A DNA stretch of 5,826 bases, taken from positions 1 through 5,826 of the forward strand of contig CAZSLZ010000163.1 in the NCBI GenBank assembly GCA_964607865.1, given 5' to 3'. The first letter of the stretch is position 1. Every line of letters begins with the position of its first letter. Positions 1 to 5,826 of the stretch are shown here, piece after piece. Source of the stretch: CAZSLZ01 sp964607865. GTDB lineage: Bacteria; Vulcanimicrobiota; JAJTBE01; CAZSLZ01. Under the pieces are notes generated by a model. The model ran no database searches, was not told the DNA's origin, and saw only the letters and a program-made list of their open reading frames with translations. The position numbers were made by a program, and so were the translations under genes.

Positions 1-538
1 CATATAAGGCTATGCTGTAATCCACGGGCACTTTCTTTGATTTTCCAAAAGCCTGTATTACAAACTCCTCATCTTCCGACTCTTCCAAACGGTATTCCAA
101 CTTGGAAAAACCCGATTTCATAATCCCCTCGGTCTTTATACAATCTTCATTGCTGGTAATGGTATAATCCACATTATTATTGTCCACTACACCGGAAAGT
201 TTAATCTCATTATCTCTGAAGAATATTTCAATTTTTGTTTCCCTGCTTCCCACATTGGCACGCAGGGTGAAAGCTGTTTCTGATATACTCTTCAGGTTCG
301 TATTGACTTCCTGTTTATCTATGGTACCGGTACATCTTACCAGGTTTTCCAGAAAATCAGTTTTCAATTCTACATTGTGGCTTCCAGCTATTCCCTTAAT
401 ATAAAAACCCGTTTCCTCGGGGTTTATAAAATAATCACAAAGTTGCTCGCCGTAGTTACCCATTATATGAACCTGGCCAGCTTCATATTCTGATCGTATT
501 CTTGTGTCATATTTTCCGGTTTTTCCCTCTATGGCAAA
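1..538 (-). repeat. Protein-level tandem repeat, about 44 residues per unit
   Basis: Units lie at 407-538, 272-406, 140-271 and, less well conserved, 1-139 on the minus strand. Each of the first three begins F-x-[IL] and has glycines at unit positions 8 and 27, a hydrophobic residue at 14, and an aromatic at 18. The fourth begins I193-K-T-E-G and needs about a five-residue insertion before its late glycine. Similarity is at the protein level only; the DNA of the units has clearly diverged. A partial earlier unit may end near residue 59. Confidence 0.6.
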
Positions 539-715
539 ATTTGTGCAATACTCCAGAGATAAAGCCACATCGTCGTTCTCACCAAATACCAGAACCGGTT
601 CATAAGTTGCCACAATAACCCCGGGAAAGGGAAACTGGGCATCATCAAAAAAAGTCAACACCAGGCTCGGGTTGATGGCAATCTCAGGTCCTACTATGGA
701 AGGGCTTACATTCAT
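1..715 (-). CDS. Hypothetical protein built of tandem ~44-residue repeats (3' end outside window)
   Basis: I do not recognise this family. The frame is open from an ATG at 715-713 to the window edge, giving 238 visible residues without a stop. GGAGGA at 726-721 lies 5 nt before this ATG, which fixes the start; the other nearby ATG (711-709) is followed directly by a stop. There is no signal peptide or membrane segment, so the protein looks cytoplasmic, or is exported by an unusual route. From about residue 60 the sequence repeats every 44-45 residues: F60-G103, F104-A148, F149-C192 and a weaker copy from I193. Shared positions are an aromatic at 1, I/L at 3, G at 8, I/L at 14, F/Y at 18, V/I at 23 and G at 27. 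Alternating hydrophobic residues suggest beta strands. The gene follows the cutA-like gene by 28 bp and is probably co-transcribed with it. That it is a real gene is well supported; its function is unknown. Confidence 0.8.
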   Translation of the reverse strand, partial: MNVSPSIVGPEIAINPSLVLTFFDDAQFPFPGVIVATYEPVLVFGENDDVALSLEYCTNFAIEGKTGKYDTRIRSEYEAGQVHIMGNYGEQLCDYFINPEETGFYIKGIAGSHNVELKTDFLENLVRCTGTIDKQEVNTNLKSISETAFTLRANVGSRETKIEIFFRDNEIKLSGVVDNNNVDYTITSNEDCIKTEGIMKSGFSKLEYRLEESEDEEFVIQAFGKSKKVPVDYSIALY

Positions 716-720
716 TTATT

Positions 721-726
721 TCCTCC
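721..726 (-). promoter_or_regulatory. Ribosome binding site fixing the start of the repeat-protein gene
   Basis: The minus strand reads GGAGGA, followed by five A/T bases and then ATG at 715-713. The match and spacing are near ideal. Confidence 0.8.
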
Positions 727-743
727 GTCCGGTTATTGTTTTC

Positions 744-1061
744 TTATTCTTCTTTTCTTTCAGTTGCTTTATATAACCAATTATAATATGCTGCGTTCCA
801 TTCCTTCATAGTCAGGCTGGCCACTTCAGGCACTTCAAATGAACTAAGCTCGGTAAGCCGCCGTTCCAACTTCCAGATATAACCTGCCCTGGTCCTCATA
901 ATCAGCAGAGTCTCACTCTGGGTCAAAGCCTCCCCCTTGAACCGCACCTTCGTTGTAACATTGGGAATAATGTTACAGGAAGCTATGAGCCTTTCCTCCA
1001 AAAGAGTATCAGCAATCATTTCAGCTTCCTCAGGTTTACATGTAGATAAAACTATTCTCAA
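744..1061 (-). CDS. cutA: CutA1-like divalent cation tolerance protein
   Basis: This 105-residue protein has the usual CutA1 length and layout. It opens MRIVLSTCKPEEAEMIADTL, a beta strand then helix, followed by ERLIASCNI (23-31), FKGEA (41-45), ETLLIMRTR (50-58), FEVPEV (75-80) and YYNWL (92-96), all in the expected order. CutA1 proteins form very stable trimers and are linked genetically to copper and other divalent cation tolerance, though their exact role is unsettled. Here the usual Y-x-W-x-G-K segment reads V39-R-F41-K-G-E, so its tyrosine and tryptophan are both replaced, and the usual glycine/aspartate before the last Y-x-x-W-L is also missing: a divergent member. The start is TTG at 1061-1059. 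An in-frame stop lies three codons upstream, and a G-rich GGGGGTG (1075-1069) serves as the binding site. It is transcribed away from znuA and leads into the repeat-protein gene. Confidence 0.85.
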   Translation of the reverse strand: MRIVLSTCKPEEAEMIADTLLEERLIASCNIIPNVTTKVRFKGEALTQSETLLIMRTRAGYIWKLERRLTELSSFEVPEVASLTMKEWNAAYYNWLYKATERKEE

Positions 1062-1086
1062 AAAAATTCACCCCCGAATATTGTCC

Positions 1087-1115
1087 AAAATAAAGTGAGT
1101 TTATATTCTTCACAA
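1087..1115 (-). promoter_or_regulatory. Possible promoter for the cutA-like gene
   Basis: On the minus strand TTGTGA (1115-1110) and TATTTT (1092-1087) are separated by 17 nt, giving a short leader before the TTG at 1061. Each hexamer matches only four of six consensus bases, so this is a weak candidate supported mainly by its position and spacing. Confidence 0.3.
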
Positions 1116-1152
1116 TGCTTCGGAAGTCCTTGCACAAATATCAACCCGATTA

Positions 1153-1181
1153 TTGAACCTTTTACGGAATTAATATATAAT
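1153..1181 (+). promoter_or_regulatory. Sigma-A/sigma-70 type promoter of the znuACB operon
   Basis: TTGAAC (1153-1158) and a perfect TATAAT (1176-1181) are separated by exactly 17 nt. Transcription should begin near 1188, leaving a leader of about 70 nt before the proposed znuA start. Because the promoter lies inside the open frame that extends back to GTG 1095, it argues that the coding region begins well downstream of that codon. Confidence 0.7.
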
Positions 1182-1240
1182 ATCTTTGTTAGTAAAAAAG
1201 GATATAAATCGATTAAATCAAAAATTAATTTAACTGTCAC

Positions 1241-1247
1241 AGAAAGG
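1241..1247 (+). promoter_or_regulatory. Candidate ribosome binding site for znuA
   Basis: AGAAAGG precedes TTG 1260 by 12 nt, which is long, and ATT 1251 by only 3 nt, which is short. A second purine run, AAAAAAGGA at 1194-1202, precedes ATT 1212 by 9 nt. None is ideal, so the start stays open. Confidence 0.35.
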
Positions 1248-1259
1248 TTAATTGAAAAA

Positions 1260-2183
1260 TTGAATCAATATATAAGATATTTGTTAATATTTATTATATT
1301 AGTTATGCCTTCCTGTTCTGACAATGGACAGAAAAAGGAACATTTACAAGAAACTAATAAAGCTGTAACCACTATTTTACCCATTTACTTTGCCGTCAGC
1401 CAGGTGGGAAGGGGTGTGGTGGAAGTCACCAACCTGCTGCCTCCAGGGGGAAGCCCTCATACCTATGCCCCCACACCGGAAGAAATCAAGGAGGCTGAAA
1501 ATGCCGATATTATTTTCAAATTAGGGTTGAACCTTGACGACTGGATGGATGAAATTATCAGAAGCTCCAAACTCCAGGATACTCCGGTTATTGTGGTATC
1601 AAAAAATATAGAAACTATCCATTTGAATCATTCCGATTGCAAAAACCACCACCATCAGCACGATAATGGCGACCCTCATATATGGATGGATCCCGTCAGA
1701 ATGAAAACCATAGCCCTGAACATAAAGGAAGCCCTGATAGAAAAATTTCCTCAGAAAAAAGAAACCATTGAAAAAAATTATAAACAATATGTTAACTCCC
1801 TGGATCAACTGGACAAAAAATATTCTCAAAGTTTATCCAACTTGAAAAATAAAGATTATGTAACCTTTCATTCCTTTATGACCTATCTTGGCCGTCGTTA
1901 TGACATAAACCAGATAGCGGTAATATCGGAATTTCCTGGAAAGGAACCCGATCCCCGGCACATAGCTGAGGTAGTGGATTTATTAAAAGAAAAAAAGGTC
2001 AAAGTGGTTTTTGTGGAGCCCCAGTTTTCCGATAAGGCATCCAGGGCTATCGCCAGGGAAATAAATGGAGAAATTCTTGTAATAGACCCTCTGGGCAACC
2101 CATACGATTCCGAAAGAAACACATACATTAAAAATATGGAAAAAAACCTCGAAAACTTGATAAAGGCTTTTAAACAGAATTAA
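1260..2183 (+). CDS. znuA: Zinc ABC transporter substrate-binding lipoprotein ZnuA
   Basis: This is the extracytoplasmic metal-binding component of a high-affinity zinc importer (cluster A-I, ZnuA/TroA family). From TTG 1260 it has 307 residues. A hydrophobic stretch at 7-16 ends in M-P-S-C19, a non-standard lipobox, so membrane anchoring through Cys19 is likely but not certain. The four expected metal ligands are visible: H68 in GGSPHTY, H140 in DPHIWMDP, H204 in TFHSFMTYLGRRY and D276 in IDPLGN. A His-rich loop (H121-H134, containing HHHQH) before DPHIW favours zinc over manganese. The family motif EFPGKEPDPRHIAE (224-237) and FVEPQFS (251-257) are present. Start: the only ATG in this frame near the N-terminus (1305) would remove the signal peptide, and GTG 1095 lies upstream of the promoter. 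TTG 1260 is therefore the best choice, with ATT 1251 or 1212 as alternatives. The stop is one base before znuC. Confidence 0.92.
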   Translation: MNQYIRYLLIFIILVMPSCSDNGQKKEHLQETNKAVTTILPIYFAVSQVGRGVVEVTNLLPPGGSPHTYAPTPEEIKEAENADIIFKLGLNLDDWMDEIIRSSKLQDTPVIVVSKNIETIHLNHSDCKNHHHQHDNGDPHIWMDPVRMKTIALNIKEALIEKFPQKKETIEKNYKQYVNSLDQLDKKYSQSLSNLKNKDYVTFHSFMTYLGRRYDINQIAVISEFPGKEPDPRHIAEVVDLLKEKKVKVVFVEPQFSDKASRAIAREINGEILVIDPLGNPYDSERNTYIKNMEKNLENLIKAFKQN

Positions 2184-2184
2184 T

Positions 2185-3000
2185 ATGAACAGAGAAAATT
2201 CACAGAAAAACAAACCCGATACAATTATTTCCATAAGAAACCTTACCTTCTGCTACGAAGAAACCCCGGTTTTAAGAAACATAAACATGGAGATTAAAAG
2301 AGGTACTTTCATGGGTATCCTCGGGCCCAACGGCGGGGGAAAAACCACCCTGTTCAAGATAATTCTGGGCCTTCTGCCCAAATACCAGGGCGAGGTAAGG
2401 GTCAGTTGCTCCTACCCCAATGCAGACCACAATAAAATCCATCACAGTTGTATGGGGTATGTCCCTCAGAAGGCAAAAATCAACCGGTTCTTTCCAGCCA
2501 CCGTTTATGATACCATCGAAATGGGGCTTTATGGTTTTCAGGGGTTTCTGGGCCCCAGCCAGAAGGAAGAAGATTATATAAACTGGCTTATAAAAAATCA
2601 CGGCCTGGAAAATATAAAGAATAAATCCATCAATGAATTATCCGGGGGGCAACTGCAGAGAACCCTTATGGCAAAAGCCCTGGTTACCAAACCCTCCCTG
2701 CTTCTTCTTGATGAACCCCTGGTAGGTATTGACCAGGGAGGGGTCAAGAATATCCTCCAACTCCTCCTGGACCTGAAAAATAAACTCGACCTTACTATTC
2801 TTATGATTTCCCACGATTATCAGGCCCTCAAGGCAATTGCCGATGAAGTCGCCTGTGTCAACGGAGTGGTTCATTTCCACAAAAACGTTGAACATTTCGA
2901 CCTTGAAGAACTCTTTGGCTCTCATAGTTGCAGTTACGATTTATTCAGCCAGATCGAAAAAAACAGAAAAAAGGAACCACCGGAAAATGGAAATGTTTAA
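2185..3000 (+). CDS. znuC: Zinc ABC transporter ATP-binding protein ZnuC
   Basis: This cytoplasmic ATPase powers the zinc importer. Its 271 residues carry all the ABC ATPase motifs: Walker A GPNGGGKT (47-54), Q-loop Q95 in GYVPQ, signature LSGGQ (152-156), Walker B LLLLDEP (172-178), D-loop region GIDQGG (181-186) and switch H210 in ISHDY. The YVPQKAKINRFFPATVYD stretch after the Q-loop is typical of the zinc/manganese import branch. The ATG begins one base after the znuA stop, with no clear Shine-Dalgarno site, so translational coupling to znuA is likely. Its last codons overlap the start of znuB. The C-terminal tail (about 245-271) is hydrophilic and probably variable. No catalytic residue is missing. 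Confidence 0.95.
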   Translation: MNRENSQKNKPDTIISIRNLTFCYEETPVLRNINMEIKRGTFMGILGPNGGGKTTLFKIILGLLPKYQGEVRVSCSYPNADHNKIHHSCMGYVPQKAKINRFFPATVYDTIEMGLYGFQGFLGPSQKEEDYINWLIKNHGLENIKNKSINELSGGQLQRTLMAKALVTKPSLLLLDEPLVGIDQGGVKNILQLLLDLKNKLDLTILMISHDYQALKAIADEVACVNGVVHFHKNVEHFDLEELFGSHSCSYDLFSQIEKNRKKEPPENGNV

Positions 3001-3823
3001 ATACGAATTCATAAGAAACGCAATGCTGGCAGGCTTCATTATTGGTGTTCTCTGCTCCGTCCTTTCTGTTTTCGTGGTCCTGAAAAAAATGGCTTTCATT
3101 GGGCAGGGCATCGCCCACGCAGCTTTCGGAGGCATTGCCTTTGCCATTCTTTTAAACCTGGATACATTCTATACCGCTATCGTCTTCTGTATCCTTGTGG
3201 CAATCGGAATCGGCATGGTGAGCAGAAAAGGGAAGGTATCGGAAGATTCCAGCATAGGTATCTTTCTCACAACCTCCATGGCGCTGGGCGTAATTTTTCT
3301 TAATATGAAAAAAGAATACAGCCAGGACGTCTTCAGTTACCTGTTCGGCAATATCCTGTCTGTAACCCATGAAGATGTAATAAGAATAACTGTCCTCGGC
3401 GCCGTGGTTCTGGCTCTTATTATTATCTACTACCGAAAACTTCAATATTTTACCTTCGATGAAGAAACTGCCAGGGTTGCCAATGTCCCCGTTGATTTTC
3501 TCTACTATATGCTTCTCATAAGCCTGTCCGTGGTAATCGTTATGACAGTTCAGGTGGTGGGCGTCATCCTGGTTTCTGCATTTCTGATAATCCCTGCAAC
3601 CGTTGCCCTGCTTATTGGCAGGCGTTTTGTCCAGGTCATGATAATCTCTGTTATTATCGGCATAACCGCCAATTTTACAGGGCTGGTATCCTCCTATCAT
3701 CTTCGAATCTCCAGCGGAGCTTCCATTGTAATTACCCTCTTCCTTATCTTCATAATTACTTTTGCCATAAAAAAAATAAAGGAAAAAATACAAAGTAAAA
3801 ATATGAAAAACCGGGTAGAGTAA
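2987..3823 (+). CDS. znuB: Zinc ABC transporter permease ZnuB (ABC-3 family)
   Basis: This integral membrane protein forms the translocation path of the zinc importer. It has 278 residues and roughly eight to nine hydrophobic segments, for example near 13-32, 43-57, 61-79, 88-106, 131-149, 171-210, 215-236 and 245-262. ABC-3 family landmarks are VLKKMAFIGQGIAHAAFGG (31-49), DVFSYLFGNIL (114-124), FDEETARVANVPVD (157-170), QVVGVILVSAFLIIPA (189-204) and HLRISSGASIVI (238-249). The frame is open back to 2837, but those earlier codons lie over znuC and do not match the family. ATG 2987 gives the N-terminus MEMFKYEF and has AAGGA at 2971-2975, 11 nt upstream; ATG 2993 is a near alternative. It overlaps znuC by 14 nt, consistent with coupling. 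The tail from 262 is Lys-rich and cytoplasmic by the positive-inside rule. Confidence 0.93.
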   Translation: MEMFKYEFIRNAMLAGFIIGVLCSVLSVFVVLKKMAFIGQGIAHAAFGGIAFAILLNLDTFYTAIVFCILVAIGIGMVSRKGKVSEDSSIGIFLTTSMALGVIFLNMKKEYSQDVFSYLFGNILSVTHEDVIRITVLGAVVLALIIIYYRKLQYFTFDEETARVANVPVDFLYYMLLISLSVVIVMTVQVVGVILVSAFLIIPATVALLIGRRFVQVMIISVIIGITANFTGLVSSYHLRISSGASIVITLFLIFIITFAIKKIKEKIQSKNMKNRVE

Positions 3824-3852
3824 ACATTCTTCTTTGTTATTTTATATAATTG

Positions 3853-3881
3853 TTGTAAATTTTTTTTCAGCATTGTATAAT
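3853..3881 (+). promoter_or_regulatory. Sigma-A/sigma-70 type promoter of the downstream two-gene unit
   Basis: TTGTAA (3853-3858) and a perfect TATAAT (3876-3881) are 17 nt apart, placing the transcription start near 3888 and a leader of about 30 nt before ATG 3920. A T-run lies in the spacer. It sits in the 96-bp gap after znuB, where I see no stem-loop terminator, so read-through from znuB may also contribute. Confidence 0.7.
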
Positions 3882-3909
3882 GAACCCAGATATTTATAAA
3901 AAGTAAATT

Positions 3910-3914
3910 GGAGG
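3910..3914 (+). promoter_or_regulatory. Ribosome binding site deciding the start at 3920
   Basis: GGAGG ends 5 nt before ATG 3920. An in-frame TTG at 3908 overlaps this site and would need it to be coding, so the ATG is the better start. Confidence 0.85.
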
Positions 3915-3919
3915 TTTTT

Positions 3920-5029
3920 ATGGCTCCTGACATGGCTAAGGATGAGTTTTACGAGCATTATTCACAAAAATTTCAACAACTGGTAACCAAATACGGAAAA
4001 TTTTTGCAATACGATAATAATAAAGTCGCTGTGGACGTGGGAACCAGCCTGAAAAAACAGAAACACGAAAGCTTTGATACAGGCAAGGGAAGCAAGGTCT
4101 GGTTTCAACTTTACGGAATTCAACAGGAAAAGTTTCCCGTGAAGCAATATCAGAACCAATCTTCTGTAAAACTTGAATTGCACCTGGAAGAACTGAAATG
4201 CTGGTACGCATCACCGGAAACCATCTACCTGGTAGTTTATGTCGAATCAGCCGATCTTTTTCTGGCACAGGAGATTAAAAGCATTGTAAACAGATATTGG
4301 GGCGATAATATTTTTAAAACCCAAAGTTTACAGGCTGATAATAAAAAAATTGAAATTGAAATTGAAAATAATCGTCCTCTTAATGATATCTTCTTAAAAA
4401 GGGTTTTCAGCCATCATAAAATGAAAATTAACGGCCCGGCATACCGGGGCAGGATACTGGGCCACCATCTTGACCCCCTGGGGTGCATCCCCAAACAAAT
4501 TGAACCCCTGGTTTTCGAAGCTATGGTCAAGGATATTCTCAACGCGCACCATTACAAACTAATCAACAACGTAAACCTGAATGAAATATTTGAGGATAAT
4601 CCCTTTAACAAAGACATCATAGACTTTTCTTATGGAATTGTCTATCATTCCTATGAATGGATTTTTCCCCTGTTCAAAAAGCCAGGCCAGGAAAACCGGG
4701 CAATTCTGGAAAGAGATATAAATCATGTCCAGGGCCCCTGCGGTATTATCATCGCCAGCAAAATAAACAATACCCCCGATTTTAAATCACTGAAGAAAAT
4801 AGCTGAGTATCTTTTATTTACCAAGGGCATAAAAAGGCTGATGGTTTTTATCAACGATTACAGCGATTCCGATTTTGTAAAATCCTTCGCCAGAATTTCC
4901 GGCGAAACCGGGCTGGTGTGCTATCCCCACCACCTGGAAGCCATAACTTTCAACCTGCTCATCGCCACATCCATATACCTGGCATACAGAGATAAAATCA
5001 ACTGGAAAACCATTAAATATCTGGATTAA
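3920..5029 (+). CDS. Protein of unknown function, possible DUF4365-like N-terminal domain
   Basis: The 369-residue product has no signal peptide and no clear membrane helix, so it is probably cytoplasmic. The N-terminal third (about 8-120) runs helix, then VAVDVGTSL with D39, a strand with WFQLYG (61-66), then LHLEELKCW (87-95) and IYLVVYVES (102-110). This order recalls DUF4365, a PD-(D/E)XK nuclease-like fold with D-x-G-x-D and Q-x-K motifs. Here the lysine position is Y65, so nuclease activity would be doubtful. The middle (about 165-190) is rich in His and Gly (GRILGHHLDPLG). A second helix FEAMVKDIL (199-207), then D235 and SYEW (244-247), could be another such domain. The C-terminal part alternates strand and helix (GIIIASKI, 275-282; RLMVFINDY, 306-314). 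The family assignment is tentative. It has its own promoter and GGAGG site and lies 12 bp before the exported AMIN-domain gene, so the two are probably co-transcribed. Confidence 0.8.
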   Translation: MAPDMAKDEFYEHYSQKFQQLVTKYGKFLQYDNNKVAVDVGTSLKKQKHESFDTGKGSKVWFQLYGIQQEKFPVKQYQNQSSVKLELHLEELKCWYASPETIYLVVYVESADLFLAQEIKSIVNRYWGDNIFKTQSLQADNKKIEIEIENNRPLNDIFLKRVFSHHKMKINGPAYRGRILGHHLDPLGCIPKQIEPLVFEAMVKDILNAHHYKLINNVNLNEIFEDNPFNKDIIDFSYGIVYHSYEWIFPLFKKPGQENRAILERDINHVQGPCGIIIASKINNTPDFKSLKKIAEYLLFTKGIKRLMVFINDYSDSDFVKSFARISGETGLVCYPHHLEAITFNLLIATSIYLAYRDKINWKTIKYLD

Positions 5030-5031
5030 CC

Positions 5032-5036
5032 GGAGG
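5032..5036 (+). promoter_or_regulatory. Ribosome binding site of the AMIN-domain gene
   Basis: GGAGG lies in the 12-bp gap after the preceding stop, 5 nt before ATG 5042. With no room for a promoter here, the gene depends on transcription from upstream. Confidence 0.8.
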
Positions 5037-5041
5037 CTCCC

Positions 5042-5826
5042 ATGAAAATATCCCAAAAAATATATCCTTACATTCTTGTTCTTCTTATAACATTCGTTTT
5101 ACTAACTCTGCCCGCAGGGGCACAAAGTGAACTTGTCCCTGAAAGAATTCAACTCAGGGCAGCCGGGTTAAGCCTATACCTGGACATCCTCAAAGACAGC
5201 CAGGGCAATATCTTTTTCCCGGCTCAGGATATGAACGTGGGAAGGCTGATGAAAAAATTCGATTGCGGATTCACTTATCTTGCCCCAATGAATACCCTGG
5301 TATTCGGGTTCAGGGACTCGGCGGACCTGCGGGTAAAACTGAATTCAAATAAAGCCGGCTTCGGCGATAAAACTCTGGAATTTAAAAATGCGCCCTTCAA
5401 AGACGGCGACCAGATTTATCTTCCCATCGAAATCCTGGAAAAAGCCTGGAAAGTTAAACTGGGTTATAATGAAACTACCCATATCTATTATATGGACCCA
5501 GTAGTAACCGATATCGCCATAGAGGAAGATAAGGGAAAACTGAAACTCAACATAGATGCTTCCGGCCCCATTAAATACGAAACCAGGATCCTTGAAGCTC
5601 CACGCCGGTATGTTATCGATATCCAGGACGCTTACCTGGACCGGGAAATTGTGGATAAGGATCTTCATCACCGCAGGATAGGCTCCCTGTTTGTTTCCCA
5701 GCAATCCTACAACCCCAATCAGATCCGCATCATAATACCACTGGATAAAGGCATAGAAATAGAAATGGTGGAAAAACCCGAACAGAGATATTCTATCCAG
5801 GCCTGGCTGTTTACACCCCGAATTGT
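5042..5826 (+). CDS. Exported protein with copper-amine-oxidase-like N-terminal domain and AMIN domain (partial)
   Basis: This is the first 261 residues of a protein cut by the window end. ATG 5042 has GGAGG at 5032-5036, 5 nt upstream. A signal peptide has K2 and K6, a hydrophobic core at 10-23 and a likely cut after A27 (PAGA-QSE). Residues about 40-151 resemble the copper amine oxidase N-terminal domain, which is a surface stalk module in Firmicutes and no sign of oxidase activity. It has two related halves, GNIFFP (55-60) and DQIYLP (123-128), each followed by a helix and a strand. Residues about 153-256 match an AMIN domain: VTDIAIEEDKGKLKLNI (155-171), GPIKYE (175-180), LEAPRRYVIDIQDAYLD (184-200). 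AMIN domains localise proteins to the envelope. In Firmicutes this pair is often followed by an N-acetylmuramoyl-L-alanine amidase domain, which would lie beyond the window, so amidase function is inference only. Confidence 0.85.
   Translation, partial: MKISQKIYPYILVLLITFVLLTLPAGAQSELVPERIQLRAAGLSLYLDILKDSQGNIFFPAQDMNVGRLMKKFDCGFTYLAPMNTLVFGFRDSADLRVKLNSNKAGFGDKTLEFKNAPFKDGDQIYLPIEILEKAWKVKLGYNETTHIYYMDPVVTDIAIEEDKGKLKLNIDASGPIKYETRILEAPRRYVIDIQDAYLDREIVDKDLHHRRIGSLFVSQQSYNPNQIRIIIPLDKGIEIEMVEKPEQRYSIQAWLFTPRI

Noticed and set aside
180..404. Plus-strand open frame of 74 codons.
   Set aside because: It lies entirely opposite the well-supported minus-strand repeat-protein gene and has no recognisable features or binding site.
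1076..1108. Inverted repeat GAATAT (1076-1081) and ATATTC (1103-1108) upstream of cutA.
   Set aside because: Six-base arms separated by 21 nt in AT-rich DNA are expected by chance.
1058..1240. Minus-strand open frame of 60 codons across the divergent gap.
   Set aside because: It overlaps the promoter region and cutA start, and its product shows no domain pattern.
1095..1259. Upstream extension of znuA to GTG 1095.
   Set aside because: The added residues do not resemble a signal or family sequence and the promoter TTGAAC/TATAAT lies within them.
3152..3793. Minus-strand open frame of 213 codons opposite znuB.
   Set aside because: Its length reflects codon bias of the membrane protein on the other strand; the product is an irregular mix of H, D, N and G, with no family motif.
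3871..3882. CATT/AATG short inverted repeat around the -10 box.
   Set aside because: Only four-base arms; too weak to call an operator.
3824..3919. Possible intrinsic terminator after znuB.
   Set aside because: The T-run at 3860-3867 has no GC-rich stem before it; it fits better as part of the promoter spacer.
5345..5704. Minus-strand open frame of 119 codons.
   Set aside because: It is antisense to the AMIN-domain region, which has clear domain motifs in the plus frame.

Overview
The window suggests a low-to-moderate GC Firmicute-like bacterium, probably in or near the Clostridia. This rests on A-rich Shine-Dalgarno sites, well-spaced sigma-A type -35/-10 pairs in AT-rich gaps, a metal-binding lipoprotein, and an exported protein joining a copper-amine-oxidase-like N-terminal domain to an AMIN domain, an architecture I associate with clostridial cell-wall proteins. 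The taxonomic placement is inference; no marker gene is present.

Layout: positions 1-1061 read on the minus strand and 1260-5826 on the plus strand, with a divergent, AT-rich control region between them. On the minus strand a TTG-started cutA-like gene (744-1061) is followed after 28 bp by an unrecognised gene that leaves the window at position 1. That second protein is made of about 44-residue tandem repeats with a beta-strand-like pattern.

On the plus strand, a promoter at 1153-1181 drives a compact zinc ABC transporter operon: znuA (substrate-binding lipoprotein, non-ATG start near 1260), znuC (ATPase, starting 1 nt after the znuA stop) and znuB (ABC-3 type permease, overlapping znuC by 14 nt). 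ZnuA captures Zn2+ outside the membrane, ZnuB forms the channel and ZnuC powers transport. The facing cutA-like gene belongs to a family linked to divalent cation tolerance, so the divergent pair may form a small metal-homeostasis locus.

A second well-formed promoter (3853-3881) in the 96-bp gap after znuB starts another unit. It holds a 369-residue protein of unknown function, whose N-terminal part weakly resembles DUF4365/PD-(D/E)XK-like proteins without the expected lysine, and, after 12 bp, an exported AMIN-domain protein cut by the window end, probably the N-terminal part of a cell-wall amidase or related envelope protein. No RNA gene, mobile element, CRISPR array or convincing intrinsic terminator was seen. 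The most unusual items are the tandem-repeat protein, the orphan 369-residue protein, and the unresolved non-ATG start of ZnuA.
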